A stretch of 64,000 nucleotides of DNA from the NCBI GenBank assembly GCA_963717445.1, contig OY970334.1, positions 4,171,172 through 4,235,171 on the forward strand. The letters are read 5' to 3'. Under the pieces are notes generated by a model that had not been told where the DNA came from, did no database searches, and saw nothing but the letters and a program-made list of their open reading frames with translations. The position numbers and the translations under genes were made by a program. This document shows, piece by piece, positions 17,068 to 25,349 of this stretch. This DNA is from JAGVPT01 sp963717445. GTDB taxonomy: Bacteria; Bacteroidota; Ignavibacteria; UBA10030; UBA8401. The first letter of the stretch is position 1. The number at the start of each line of letters is the position of its first letter.

Positions 17068-18444
17068 ATGCAATCATCTCAAGAGATAGAAAAATACCTC
17101 ACGGATTTTCACGCGTTTGAAAACAACGGTGCTTCTCATGATCCGTCGTGGCTTAAAAGTGTTCGCCTCTCAGGTATTGGGAAATTTTCTGAGTTGGGAT
17201 TTCCCACGGTCAAGCAGGAAGATTGGAGATTCACCAATATTCTTCCGTTGACGAAGTTCTCTTTTCAACATGCATCGAAAATTCATCTCCCGAAGGTTAG
17301 TCATTCGGACATCAAAAAACACATTATTCAGGAAAGCTCAAAAAGCGTTCTTGTTTTCATCAACGGTCATTATAGCAAAGATTTCTCCAATGTCTCCGCC
17401 CTTCCAAAAGAAATTGTTGCAGGAAGTTTAGCGGAATCTGTCCAGGTGCACGGGGATCTCATCCGCGGGTATCTTGGAAAACATCTTCCGCTTCAAAGAC
17501 ATCCTTTCGCAGCATTGAATACGGCTTTTATCCACGATGGCGCTTTCGTTTATGTGCCCGAAGAAAGTAACGCGGCGTCGCCGATACAATTGCTTTTTGT
17601 TTCTCTTCCTCAAAGAGATAGCCTGGTTGCTTCATATCCGCGAAACCTCGTTATCGCCGAAAAGAAGTCGGCGGCCACTATCGTTGAACGTTACGTTCCT
17701 CTCTCTGAAGAAATTTATTTTACAAATGCAGTATCCGAAATTTTTATTGAAAATGAATCGGCAGTCGATTACATAAAAATTCAAAGCGAAAGTGAGAAAG
17801 CATTTCACATCGGCACGATGCAGGCTGAGCAGGGAAGTCAGAGCAGATTTACCGCTTTCAGCCTTGCCCTTGGTGGAGCGATTGCGCGCAACGACATCAA
17901 TATTAATGTCAACGGCGAGCAATGCGAAACAATGCTCGACGGCCTCTACCTTCCGGCAAACGATCAACTGGTCGACCATCACACATTCATCGACCACACG
18001 CAGCCCAATTGCTCGAGCCGCGAAATTTTCAAGGGAATCATCACCGGCAGCTCCCGTTCCGTCTTCAACGGAAAAATTTTTGTGAGAAAGGAAGCGCAAA
18101 AGACAGATTCGAAACAGACCAACAAGAATTTGCTTCTTTCGGACAAAGCGACCGTCGATACAAAACCGCAGCTTGAGATTTTTGCAGACGATGTGAAATG
18201 CACGCACGGGGCGACGGTCGGAGGGCTGGATGATGCATCCCTCTTTTATGTGAAGAGCCGGGGCATCAGCGAGGAAGCGGGGAGGGCGCTGTTGACGGTC
18301 GGCTTTGCAAGCGAAGTAACGAATTACATCAACAATGAAGCGCTTCGCAAACATGTCGATTCGCTCGTCATTGAACGGCTCCAGGAAAAGATTGTAAAAA
18401 CGGCATTGCCGGAAATTGTTCATTCCGAAACAAAAACATTATGA
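17068..18444 (+). CDS. sufD: Fe-S assembly protein SufD
   Basis: Partner of SufB in the SufBC2D complex, needed for iron acquisition. 458 residues from the ATG at 17068 (residue 16 of the longest frame); the earlier codons lie in repeat sequence. Seen: the family stretch GFPTVKQEDWRFTNI, the basic-core beta-helix, and the C-terminal LLSDKATVDTKPQLEIFADDVKCTHGATVG. The alignment with SufD rather than SufB rests on length and on this end. Its stop overlaps the sufS ATG (ATGA), so translation is coupled. Confidence 0.95.
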   Translation: MQSSQEIEKYLTDFHAFENNGASHDPSWLKSVRLSGIGKFSELGFPTVKQEDWRFTNILPLTKFSFQHASKIHLPKVSHSDIKKHIIQESSKSVLVFINGHYSKDFSNVSALPKEIVAGSLAESVQVHGDLIRGYLGKHLPLQRHPFAALNTAFIHDGAFVYVPEESNAASPIQLLFVSLPQRDSLVASYPRNLVIAEKKSAATIVERYVPLSEEIYFTNAVSEIFIENESAVDYIKIQSESEKAFHIGTMQAEQGSQSRFTAFSLALGGAIARNDININVNGEQCETMLDGLYLPANDQLVDHHTFIDHTQPNCSSREIFKGIITGSSRSVFNGKIFVRKEAQKTDSKQTNKNLLLSDKATVDTKPQLEIFADDVKCTHGATVGGLDDASLFYVKSRGISEEAGRALLTVGFASEVTNYINNEALRKHVDSLVIERLQEKIVKTALPEIVHSETKTL

Positions 18445-19715
18445 AACCTGCGACAGAAACTATTGTAAAAGATGCCGGCCACAACAATGGAGTAACGTTT
18501 GACGTAGTACGTGTCCGGGAAGATTTTCCGATACTCACTCAAAGAGTTCACGGTAAACCGCTTGTCTATCTCGACAACGCTGCGACAAGCCAGAAGCCGC
18601 AGGTTGTCATCGATGCATTGGCAAAATATTATTCGTCGCAGAATGCAAATATTCATCGCGGAGTTCATACACTGAGCGAGCTTGCAACGTACGAATACGA
18701 GAAGGCGCGCGGCAAAGTGAAGCTTTTTTTGAACGCTGCCGAATCGCGCGAAATTATATTTGTACGCGGCACGACCGAAGGCATCAACCTTGTCGCCCAG
18801 ACCTACGGAAGAAAATTCATCAAAGCGGGAGACGAGATCATTATCTCGGCGATGGAGCATCATTCGAACATTGTTCCGTGGCAGTTGCTGTGCGAGCAAA
18901 CCGGCGCAGTGCTCCGTGTGATTCCTATGAATGACGAAGGGGAGTTGTTGATCGATGAATACGAAAAGATGCTAAGTACGAGGACGAAGTTCGTCTCTGT
19001 TGTGTATCTGTCAAACTCACTCGGGACGGTCAATCCGGTCAGACACATTATCAAGCGTGCACACGAGTTTGGCATCCCGGTGCTTCTTGACGGCGCCCAG
19101 TCGACGTTGCATCTCGCCATTGATGTGCAGGAACTCGATTGTGACTTCTACGCTTTTTCCGGACACAAAATATGCGGACCGACCGGCATCGGCGTATTGT
19201 ACGGGAAAACGAATCTGCTGGAGTCGATGCCGCCGTATCAAGGGGGAGGAGACATGATCAGCTCGGTGACGTTTGAGAAGACAACATACAATGCGCTTCC
19301 GTATAAGTTCGAAGCCGGCACGCCGAACATTGCCGATACCATCGCATTCGGCGATGCTATCGATTACGTCCATGCCATAGGGCTGAAAGCTATTTCATCA
19401 TACGAACACGATTTGTTGACGTATGCAACGGAAAAGCTTTCAGCGGTTGAAGGAGTCCGTATCATTGGAACGGCAAAGGAAAAATTGAGCATCGTTTCAT
19501 TTATCATGGGAAATATTCATGCACACGATATTGGAACTATCGTCGACCGGGAGGGCATTGCAATTCGCACGGGACATCATTGCACCCAGCCGGTGATGAA
19601 GCGATTCGGAATCCCTGCAACTGCGCGGGCCTCGTTTGCATTTTACAATACGATGGAGGAAATTGACGCTCTAGCAACCGCTCTATTGAAAGTAAAGGAG
19701 ATTTTTGGATCATGA
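18441..19715 (+). CDS. sufS: Cysteine desulfurase SufS (group II)
   Basis: PLP-dependent desulfurase feeding persulfide sulfur to SufU. 424 residues. Seen: VYLDNAATSQKP, the lysine in FSGHKICGPTG (K243), the structured active-site loop RTGHHCTQPVM with C381 (group II), and the SufS beta-hook region. Coupled by 4-base overlaps to sufD upstream and sufU downstream. An N-terminal extension of about 25 residues precedes the fold. Confidence 0.96.
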   Translation: MKPATETIVKDAGHNNGVTFDVVRVREDFPILTQRVHGKPLVYLDNAATSQKPQVVIDALAKYYSSQNANIHRGVHTLSELATYEYEKARGKVKLFLNAAESREIIFVRGTTEGINLVAQTYGRKFIKAGDEIIISAMEHHSNIVPWQLLCEQTGAVLRVIPMNDEGELLIDEYEKMLSTRTKFVSVVYLSNSLGTVNPVRHIIKRAHEFGIPVLLDGAQSTLHLAIDVQELDCDFYAFSGHKICGPTGIGVLYGKTNLLESMPPYQGGGDMISSVTFEKTTYNALPYKFEAGTPNIADTIAFGDAIDYVHAIGLKAISSYEHDLLTYATEKLSAVEGVRIIGTAKEKLSIVSFIMGNIHAHDIGTIVDREGIAIRTGHHCTQPVMKRFGIPATARASFAFYNTMEEIDALATALLKVKEIFGS

Positions 19716-20185
19716 GCAGCGGTCTCAACGAACTTTACCAGCAGTTGATTCTCGACCACAATAAAAGTCCGAGAAATTTTAGGAAGCTGGAACATGCGAC
19801 GAATCATGCCGAAGGATACAATCCGTTGTGCGGCGATCATTTCACGGTGTTTGTCGAAATGGATGGCGACGTCATTAAAGATGTCAGCTTTCAAGGTTCG
19901 GGATGCGCAATTTCGAAAGCGTCTGCTTCTATGATGACGACGGCGGTGAAGGGAACAAAAAAAGAAGAAGCAGAAAAATTGTTCGAGAAATTTCACTCTG
20001 TTGTAACGCGCGATATCCATAAGGAAGTCGACGATCTTGAAGATCTTGGATGTCTCGGAGCCCTTGCCGGCGTAGCAGAATTTCCTGCACGGATCAAATG
20101 TGCAAGCCTGGCATGGCACGCGCTTCACTCGGCGTTGAATTCCAATGGGGCGGCTATTTCAACCGAAGACGCAAAACTCAATTGA
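19712..20185 (+). CDS. sufU: SufU, zinc-dependent sulfur transfer protein
   Basis: IscU-fold protein that accepts sulfur from SufS through a zinc-bound cysteine. 157 residues. Cysteines C40, C65 and C130, with D42 in PLCGD, form the expected Zn site. The 18-21 residue insertion between C65 and C130 is longer than in IscU, and the third Cys is followed by CASLAWHAL; the IscU His is absent, as in SufU. It overlaps sufS (ATGA). A SufT homologue follows 19 bases later. Confidence 0.95.
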   Translation: MSSGLNELYQQLILDHNKSPRNFRKLEHATNHAEGYNPLCGDHFTVFVEMDGDVIKDVSFQGSGCAISKASASMMTTAVKGTKKEEAEKLFEKFHSVVTRDIHKEVDDLEDLGCLGALAGVAEFPARIKCASLAWHALHSALNSNGAAISTEDAKLN

Positions 20186-20204
20186 ATGAAGACGAGATAC
20201 GAAG

Positions 20205-20540
20205 ATGGAAAATTCAGATTTTAACACATTTGAATTGTTGATTGTGAAAGATCAAATTATTCAAGCCTTGAAGACCTGTTTCGACCCTGAGATACCGGTT
20301 AATATCTATGAATTGGGTTTGATTTATTCGGTCGATGTCGATACAGCAGGCGCGGTTCAAATCAAGATGACGCTTACTTCTCCAGCCTGCCCGGCAGCAC
20401 AAAGTTTACCACCGGAAGTGAAACAAAAAGTTGAAGCCGTCAAGGGAGTAACATCAGCGAAGGTCGACGTTGTTTGGGAGCCACGATGGGATCCCAGCAT
20501 GATGACCGAGGAAGCAAAGCTCGCGTTGAATATGTATTGA
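20205..20540 (+). CDS. sufT: SufT/MIP18-family (DUF59) Fe-S maturation protein
   Basis: Small cytosolic protein of 111 residues with the DUF59 signature: FDPEIPVNIYELGLIYSVDV in the first half and MTLTSPACPAAQSLP with the conserved Cys in the second. Members act as auxiliary Fe-S carriers or maturation factors. SufT of actinobacteria and firmicutes sits at the end of suf operons, as here. It is the last gene of the operon; superoxide dismutase follows 77 bases later with its own ribosome site. Confidence 0.9.
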   Translation: MENSDFNTFELLIVKDQIIQALKTCFDPEIPVNIYELGLIYSVDVDTAGAVQIKMTLTSPACPAAQSLPPEVKQKVEAVKGVTSAKVDVVWEPRWDPSMMTEEAKLALNMY

Positions 20541-20617
20541 GAAAAATATTGTAAAAAATCATTTCGATAAAATTTCATTTATTCTTTCACTTTTCCAATA
20601 AACAAGGAGAAATTACA

Positions 20618-21232
20618 ATGGCTCACACTGTACCTGCACTTCCTTACGCATTCGATGCTCTTGAACCACACATCGACGCAAAAACGATGGAGATTCATCA
20701 CGACAAGCATCATGGCGCGTACGTCACAAATTTGAACAACGCGCTGGCGAACAATCCCGAACTTCAGAATAAATCTGCTGAAGAGCTTATTAAATCACTG
20801 AACTCGCTCCCGGAAGGAATCCGAACGGCAGTTCGCAACAACGGCGGCGGTCATGTCAACCATACGATGTTCTGGCAGCAATTGAAAGCAGGAGTGAAGG
20901 AGCCGGCATCGGGAAAACTTATCACTGCGATTAACGGCGCGTTTGGCTCCACCGCGGCATTCAAAGAGCAATTCAATAAAGCTGGACTCGGACGATTCGG
21001 CTCGGGATGGGCTTGGCTTGTTGTCGGCAAAGATAAAAAACTTGCAATAATCTCCACCGCAAATCAGGATAATCCACTGACGGACGGCGCGGCGCCGATT
21101 CTCGGCTGCGATGTGTGGGAACATGCATATTATTTAAAGTACCAAAACCGCCGTGCGGACTATCTTACGGCGTTTTGGAATGTCGTAAATTGGTCTGACG
21201 TCGCCGATCGGTTTGATGCAGCTTCAAAGTAA
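20618..21232 (+). CDS. sod: Superoxide dismutase, Mn/Fe family
   Basis: Disproportionates superoxide to oxygen and hydrogen peroxide in the cytosol. 204 residues, no signal peptide. Metal ligands: H27 in MEIHHDKHHGAYV, the His of GGHVNHTMFW, and the Asp and His of DVWEHAYYLKY. GSGWAWLVV and NQDNPL suggest an Mn or cambialistic enzyme more than strictly Fe, but metal use cannot be decided. AAGGAG precedes the ATG. Its place after the suf operon fits protection of Fe-S clusters from oxidants. Confidence 0.97.
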   Translation: MAHTVPALPYAFDALEPHIDAKTMEIHHDKHHGAYVTNLNNALANNPELQNKSAEELIKSLNSLPEGIRTAVRNNGGGHVNHTMFWQQLKAGVKEPASGKLITAINGAFGSTAAFKEQFNKAGLGRFGSGWAWLVVGKDKKLAIISTANQDNPLTDGAAPILGCDVWEHAYYLKYQNRRADYLTAFWNVVNWSDVADRFDAASK

Positions 21233-21246
21233 ATGGGATAACCAGA

Positions 21247-21273
21247 GCAAGGGAGGAGGGCTTCGTCCCTTGC
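21247..21273. repeat. Perfect 8-bp hairpin downstream of sod
   Basis: GCAAGGGA and TCCCTTGC flank an 11-base loop. There is no T-run, so it is not a classic terminator; it may stabilise the sod transcript or slow polymerase. Confidence 0.4.
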
Positions 21274-21289
21274 ATCATATCGTGATTTT

Positions 21290-21940
21290 ATGAGTTCACA
21301 TCGAAATCGAAGCCTTCCTTTGTTTCCGCTCAAAGTGGTCCTTTTCCCAGGGTCGCTTCTGCCGCTCCATATATTTGAAGAACGCTACAAGACCCTCATC
21401 AACGAGTGCATCGAGAACCATTCGGAATTTGGAATCAATTTAATAGAGGACGACAAGATCGAACCGGTCGGGTGCAGTGCAATTGTAAAGAATGTCATTA
21501 AAGAGTACGGCGACGGACAATTGGATATTGTTGTGGAAGGAAGGTCGCGATACACATTGCAGCAGCTCGTCGACAGTGATTCGCCGTACTTTGTCGGGGA
21601 AGTTACATTCTTTGATGACAGGGCAGAGAAAGTGAACTATTCCTCGCGGCGCCGAGCGATAGAATTGTATAACCGATTCATCGAGACCGCTTTTAAAGGG
21701 ACGGTCATGCCTGCGAACGAAGCATCCTCCGATACTAAAATTTCGTTTCTTCTGGTGCAGAAAGCCGGACTGGAATTAAAAGAGAGGCAGAAGTTTCTTG
21801 TTCTCCAATCGGAAAATGAGCGGCTGAGCACGCTCAACCGACATTTCGAATCCATGCTTCCTCTTCTTACATCGCGGGAAAAGTACGAGCGGTTTGTGAT
21901 AAACGACGGCTATCTCGCACCGTCAAGAGATGTTCCTTGA
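21290..21940 (+). CDS. Lon N-terminal substrate-binding domain protein
   Basis: Stand-alone Lon-N (LON substrate-binding, PUA-like) protein of 216 residues without the ATPase or protease domains. Seen: LPLFPLKVVLFPGSLLPLHIFEERYKTLI near the start and FGINLIEDDKIEPVGCSA, both typical. The last 80 residues are helical. Homologues are widespread but the role is unknown. No strong ribosome site precedes the ATG at 21290. Confidence 0.88.
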   Translation: MSSHRNRSLPLFPLKVVLFPGSLLPLHIFEERYKTLINECIENHSEFGINLIEDDKIEPVGCSAIVKNVIKEYGDGQLDIVVEGRSRYTLQQLVDSDSPYFVGEVTFFDDRAEKVNYSSRRRAIELYNRFIETAFKGTVMPANEASSDTKISFLLVQKAGLELKERQKFLVLQSENERLSTLNRHFESMLPLLTSREKYERFVINDGYLAPSRDVP

Positions 21941-21973
21941 TTTCGGGTATGCATTTTTTTATTTTGCTTTAGG

Positions 21974-22153
21974 ATGGAAAAGGAACAGAAAATTACCGAA
22001 ATACAGTCAATCCTAAAATCCACCGTTCAACCCGCCGGTGCACAGCCCCATTACTGGCAATATTGCGTCAATTGCGGGACGAAACTCGACAGCCGCAAAT
22101 GCAAATTGTATTGCCCAAAATGCGGATTTTATCATTCATGCAGCGAACCATAA
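21974..22153 (+). CDS. 59-aa zinc-ribbon protein
   Basis: Short gene read directly from the sequence. Product begins MEKEQKITEIQSILKS and has six cysteines at 31, 34, 43, 47, 50 and 56: a CxxC knuckle (YCVNCG), a second (YCPKCG), and two more nearby. This is a zinc-ribbon pattern. AGGATG overlaps the start, so there is only weak ribosome-site evidence. The next small gene begins 27 bases later. The role is unknown; such proteins often bind nucleic acid or other proteins. Confidence 0.6.
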   Translation: MEKEQKITEIQSILKSTVQPAGAQPHYWQYCVNCGTKLDSRKCKLYCPKCGFYHSCSEP

Positions 22154-22180
22154 TCATTAATAGCAGGAGGAACCCTTTCA

Positions 22181-22288
22181 ATGAATAAAAAAGGACAGAG
22201 GGTCAGCAGAAAACATCGAAAGCGTCAACGAAAGTTGAAGGCCAAGACGAAAACAATGCTTGCCCAGAAGAAAAAGCAGTCATCATAA
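22181..22288 (+). CDS. 35-aa highly basic protein, possibly ribosome-associated
   Basis: Short gene with an excellent ribosome site (AGGAGG, 22165-22170) and a factor-independent terminator 6 bases after its stop. About half the residues are Lys or Arg (SRKHRKRQRKLKAKTK). Composition and length resemble very small ribosomal proteins of the bS22/AURKAIP1-COX24 type, but I cannot align it securely. The strong ribosome site and terminator argue for abundant expression. Confidence 0.65.
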   Translation: MNKKGQRVSRKHRKRQRKLKAKTKTMLAQKKKQSS

Positions 22289-22294
22289 TCCATG

Positions 22295-22319
22295 ACCCTC
22301 TCGCTAGAGAGGGTTTTTC
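22295..22319 (+). terminator. Intrinsic terminator after the 35-aa gene
   Basis: Stem ACCCTCTC / GAGAGGGT with loop GCTA, followed by TTTTTCG. Well formed. Confidence 0.85.
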
Positions 22320-22327
22320 GTTTATGA

Positions 22328-22404
22328 GATGTCGGACACTTTATCCAGGAAGTAGTATTACGTTGAAACTTTCAGCAATGTCAATGAACAAAGTGTCCGG
22401 CATC
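22328..22404. repeat. Inverted repeat upstream of folP
   Basis: GATGTCGGACACTTT (22328-22342) and AAAGTGTCCGGCATC (22390-22404) pair over 15 bases with one mismatch. It lies in the spacer before folP and looks like a dispersed repeat. Confidence 0.55.
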
Positions 22405-22485
22405 TTTTCAAACTGTAATATCATCCGTTTATTGCTAATCATTCATCCTTTCGATATATTTTGGCGAAACAAACGCTCAACGACA

Positions 22486-23370
22486 ATGCGCCCAATAGAA
22501 ACAGACATTCAGCATTTTCCGTTTGCATTTCGATGCGGCGGCAAATTTATCGACCTTGCATCGCGGACATACCTGATGGGTGTGCTGAATGTCACACCCG
22601 ATTCGTTTTCTGACGGTGGAAAGTACTTCAACCGGGAGCCTGCCGTCGCACATGCGCTGCAAATGGCGGCGGATGGAGCGGATATCATCGATGTCGGCGG
22701 AGAATCGACAAGGCCCAAAGGTCCGTACGGCGAAGGCGCCGAAGAAATCAGCGCCGATGAGGAGATCCGAAGAGTCGTTCCGGTGATTGAAGAGATTTCT
22801 TCAACGTCGGACGTTCTCATATCGATCGATACTTATAAATCCGTCGTTGCAGATGCTGCTTTGAAAGCGGGTGCCGCGATCGTGAATGATATCAGCGGAC
22901 TGAACTTTGACTCCGCAATGGCTCGGGTTGTTGCTTCTCACGAGGCCGCATTGATCGTGATGCATATCAAAGGGACGCCGAAGACCATGCAACAAAATCC
23001 GGTCTATGAAAATGTTGTCGATGAAGTGAAGAAGAGCCTTTCCGAATCGGTGGAGAAAGCGCGCGAGGCCGGCATCGAGCATATTTTTATCGACCCCGGA
23101 ATTGGCTTCGGCAAGAAACTCGACCATAATCTTTCCCTTATCAAGAATTTAAATCGCTTCGCGGATTTGCACTGTCCGATTGTCATCGGCCCTTCGCGAA
23201 AGGCGTTCATCGGAATGCTGCTGAATCTTCCGGTCGATCAGCGGCTTGAAGGTACGGCCGCCGCAGTTGCAGCATCTATTTTTCGGGGAGCGAATGTTCT
23301 TCGCGTGCACGACGTCAAAGAGATGAAGCGCATTGCTGTTGTCGCTGACGCCATCGTGAGAGCTGCGTAA
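22486..23370 (+). CDS. folP: Dihydropteroate synthase
   Basis: Condenses 6-hydroxymethyl-dihydropterin pyrophosphate with p-aminobenzoate in folate synthesis. 294 residues from the ATG at 22486. Seen: LMGVLNVTPDSFSDGGKY, DVGGESTRPKG, IVNDISG, IDPGIGFGKK and GPSRKAFIG. The frame is open 54 codons further upstream through a repeat, so the first family-like ATG was taken. cdaA follows 19 bases later, a pairing frequent in Bacteroidota. Confidence 0.96.
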   Translation: MRPIETDIQHFPFAFRCGGKFIDLASRTYLMGVLNVTPDSFSDGGKYFNREPAVAHALQMAADGADIIDVGGESTRPKGPYGEGAEEISADEEIRRVVPVIEEISSTSDVLISIDTYKSVVADAALKAGAAIVNDISGLNFDSAMARVVASHEAALIVMHIKGTPKTMQQNPVYENVVDEVKKSLSESVEKAREAGIEHIFIDPGIGFGKKLDHNLSLIKNLNRFADLHCPIVIGPSRKAFIGMLLNLPVDQRLEGTAAAVAASIFRGANVLRVHDVKEMKRIAVVADAIVRAA

Positions 23371-23389
23371 AAAAACCAACGCTTATTCA

Positions 23390-24205
23390 ATGGAACTTTT
23401 CAAAATCGGCTTTATAACAGTTTCTTTAATCGACCTGTTCGACATCGCCGTTGTATCGTTCATATTTTACCGGCTGTATATCGTTATGCGGGGGACTATC
23501 GCTGCCCAGATATTCGTCGGTTTGATGGTCATTATCGGTTTTTCGTTTCTCGCCCAAGCCATCAATTTGAAAGCGATGGGGTGGCTGTTGCGCACGCTGA
23601 CCGATATCTGGGTTATCGCCTTTGTAATTTTATTCCAGCCGGAAATCCGTCGCTTGCTTTCATCGATAGCCCGCAACAGAATAGTGCGGATGTTCTTGAG
23701 AATCGATGTTGACGAATCGATAGAAGAAATCGCCAGTGCCGCGGTCGACCTCGCAAAGAAAAAACAAGGCGCCTTGATTATCATTGTGCGGGGAACGGGC
23801 TTGAAGAGCGTGAGTGAATCGGGAATTGCACTTCATGCGAGGGTGAGCAGAGCGCTGCTTCTGTCAATTTTTAATCCAAAGTCCCCGCTCCACGATGGCG
23901 CCGTTATTGTAAACGACCGGACCATTGAAGCGGCGAGGTGTACGTTGCCGTTGTCGGCAGCCACGAGAGTGGGAGACATCGTGCTGGGGATGCGCCATCG
24001 TGCTGCTCTCGGAATCTCGGAGCAAGCGGACGTTATTTCTGTTATCGTATCGGAAGAGACCGGAACAATTTCCCTCGCTGAAGACGGAGTACTTATGCGA
24101 GGATTGAAATCGCAAGAACTCCGTAAAGAGCTGCGCGAACGGCTCGTTCTTTCGATGGAGCGTTCGTGGAAAAACATCTGGCATGCAGTGCAGGATGAAG
24201 TTTAG
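23390..24205 (+). CDS. cdaA: Diadenylate cyclase CdaA
   Basis: Membrane-bound enzyme making c-di-AMP from two ATP. 271 residues: three N-terminal membrane helices within residues 1-80 (SLIDLFDIAVVSFIFYRLY...), then the DAC domain. Catalytic motifs: HDGAVIV with D169-G170-A171 and MRHRAALG with R202-H203-R204. No cdaR (YbbR) partner adjoins it. It runs with folP. c-di-AMP usually governs potassium and osmotic balance and envelope integrity. Confidence 0.96.
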   Translation: MELFKIGFITVSLIDLFDIAVVSFIFYRLYIVMRGTIAAQIFVGLMVIIGFSFLAQAINLKAMGWLLRTLTDIWVIAFVILFQPEIRRLLSSIARNRIVRMFLRIDVDESIEEIASAAVDLAKKKQGALIIIVRGTGLKSVSESGIALHARVSRALLLSIFNPKSPLHDGAVIVNDRTIEAARCTLPLSAATRVGDIVLGMRHRAALGISEQADVISVIVSEETGTISLAEDGVLMRGLKSQELRKELRERLVLSMERSWKNIWHAVQDEV

Positions 24206-24214
24206 TAATTGACT

Positions 24215-24428
24215 AGAAGCCATCTCAAAAATGGTTTTCATGCAGAAAGCAGCCGTAAATGTCATGCTGAGCGGAGCGAAGCATCCATGACATGGAGCCT
24301 AGTAGAGTCAAGGTATGTCATTGTCATGGATTCTTCACCCCGTCTGAAAAGCGACGGGGTTCAGAATGACAATGATCTGTCAGTATTCCTTCAGAAGGAC
24401 ATAATCAAGCGTTTTTGAGATAGCTTCT
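24215..24428. repeat. Nested palindromic element of 214 bp
   Basis: Outer arms AGAAGCCATCTCAAAAA (24215) and TTTTTGAGATAGCTTCT (ends 24428). Inside are ATGTCATG...CATGACAT (24259-24293), enclosing the widespread CTGAGCGGAGCGAAGCATC repeat, and ATTGTCAT...ATGACAAT (24320-24373) with CACCCCGTC/GACGGGGTT inside it. The plus-strand frame gives the familiar spurious peptide CHAERSEAS. Confidence 0.65.
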
Positions 24429-24447
24429 AAATAATCCTACATTTTAG

Positions 24448-24521
24448 TACCGCCAAGACGCCAAGAGTATCGTTGCTCTTTAAGCCCATCATGTATTGGC
24501 GTTCTTGGAGACTCGGCGGTA
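24448..24521. repeat. ACCGCCAAGACGCCAAGA palindrome
   Basis: TACCGCCAAGACGCCAAGA against the complement of TCTTGGAGACTCGGCGGTA, an imperfect inverted repeat of about 74 bases before the GT2 gene. Confidence 0.55.
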
Positions 24522-24573
24522 AGACACGAAATTATAATAGGGAGCGGCACTAGCTCGATGGAAACGGGTGTCA

Positions 24574-25239
24574 ATGAAAAATATTGGCGTTGTTATACCG
24601 GCACTTAATGCGGCGAAGACAATCGGCGCGGTCATCGCCGGGGTTACAAAGTACATCCATAGTAAAAACATTATCATTGTTGACGACGGGTCTTCAGATG
24701 CGACTGCTTCCATTGTCTCTTCCTCCGGTGCCCGGTTGTTGACGCACACGGTGAACAGGGGAAAGGGGGCGGCGCTTCAAACCGCTTTCGATTATATGCT
24801 TGAGTCCCCGCTCGACGCTATCATCACGATGGACGCCGACCTTCAGCATCCGCCTGATTTCATCCCCCAGTTTGCCGGCCTCTATTCGTCGGGTAAGTTT
24901 GACATCATCATCGGAAGCAGGCTTCACGATAAGAAAGGGATGCCGTTCCATCGGGTTCTCTCCAACACGATCACAACTTTTTTAGTCAGTGCGCGCACGG
25001 CGAAAAAAATTGACGACAGCCAATCGGGTTACCGCCTCATCGACAGAAAAGTGCTGGAATCTATTCGTTTGCAGTCGAGTGGATTTGAGGCAGAGACTGA
25101 GTTTATTATTAAAGCCGCAGGGCATGGATTTCGATTTGGCTTCGTTCCAATCGAATCGGTCTATGCCGGAGAAAAAAGTCACATGAGGCATTTCTCAACG
25201 ACGGTGAACTTTGTAAAAGTGTTGTTTCAGGACTATTGA
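24574..25239 (+). CDS. Family 2 glycosyltransferase (dolichyl/polyprenyl-phosphate mannosyltransferase-like)
   Basis: GT-A fold transferase of 221 residues from the ATG at 24574. Seen: VVIPALNAAKTIGAVI at the start, IIVDDGSSDAT, the metal-binding DADLQHPPD near residue 87, and SGYRLIDRKVLE, the pattern of polyprenyl-phosphate hexose transferases. No C-terminal membrane helices are present, so it is a soluble, DPM1-like enzyme. It sits between repeats and a separate pcm-miaA pair; its sugar and acceptor are unknown. A GTG six bases upstream is an alternative start. Confidence 0.85.
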   Translation: MKNIGVVIPALNAAKTIGAVIAGVTKYIHSKNIIIVDDGSSDATASIVSSSGARLLTHTVNRGKGAALQTAFDYMLESPLDAIITMDADLQHPPDFIPQFAGLYSSGKFDIIIGSRLHDKKGMPFHRVLSNTITTFLVSARTAKKIDDSQSGYRLIDRKVLESIRLQSSGFEAETEFIIKAAGHGFRFGFVPIESVYAGEKSHMRHFSTTVNFVKVLFQDY

Positions 25240-25249
25240 CGCATATCAT

Positions 25250-25332
25250 TTCCTTTGTGGAACTCCGTGTTGCTCTGTGTAAAAAAATGTTTCACAGAGT
25301 CACGCAGAGGATTCACAGAGTTGCACAGAGAT
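25250..25332. repeat. CACAGAG-type intergenic palindrome
   Basis: CTCCGTGTTGCTCTGTGTAAA against complements of TTTCACAGAGTCACGCAGAGG and TTCACAGAGTTGCACAGAG. A common dispersed intergenic repeat type; it lies directly before pcm and obscures that gene's start. Confidence 0.55.
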
Positions 25333-25349
25333 AAAAACATCGGTGTTGT

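Noticed and set aside
21247..21273. Terminator after sod
   Set aside because: Good stem but no T-run, so kept only as a hairpin repeat.
24209..24418. 69-codon frame
   Set aside because: Translates a dispersed repeat (CHAERSEAS peptide); not a gene.
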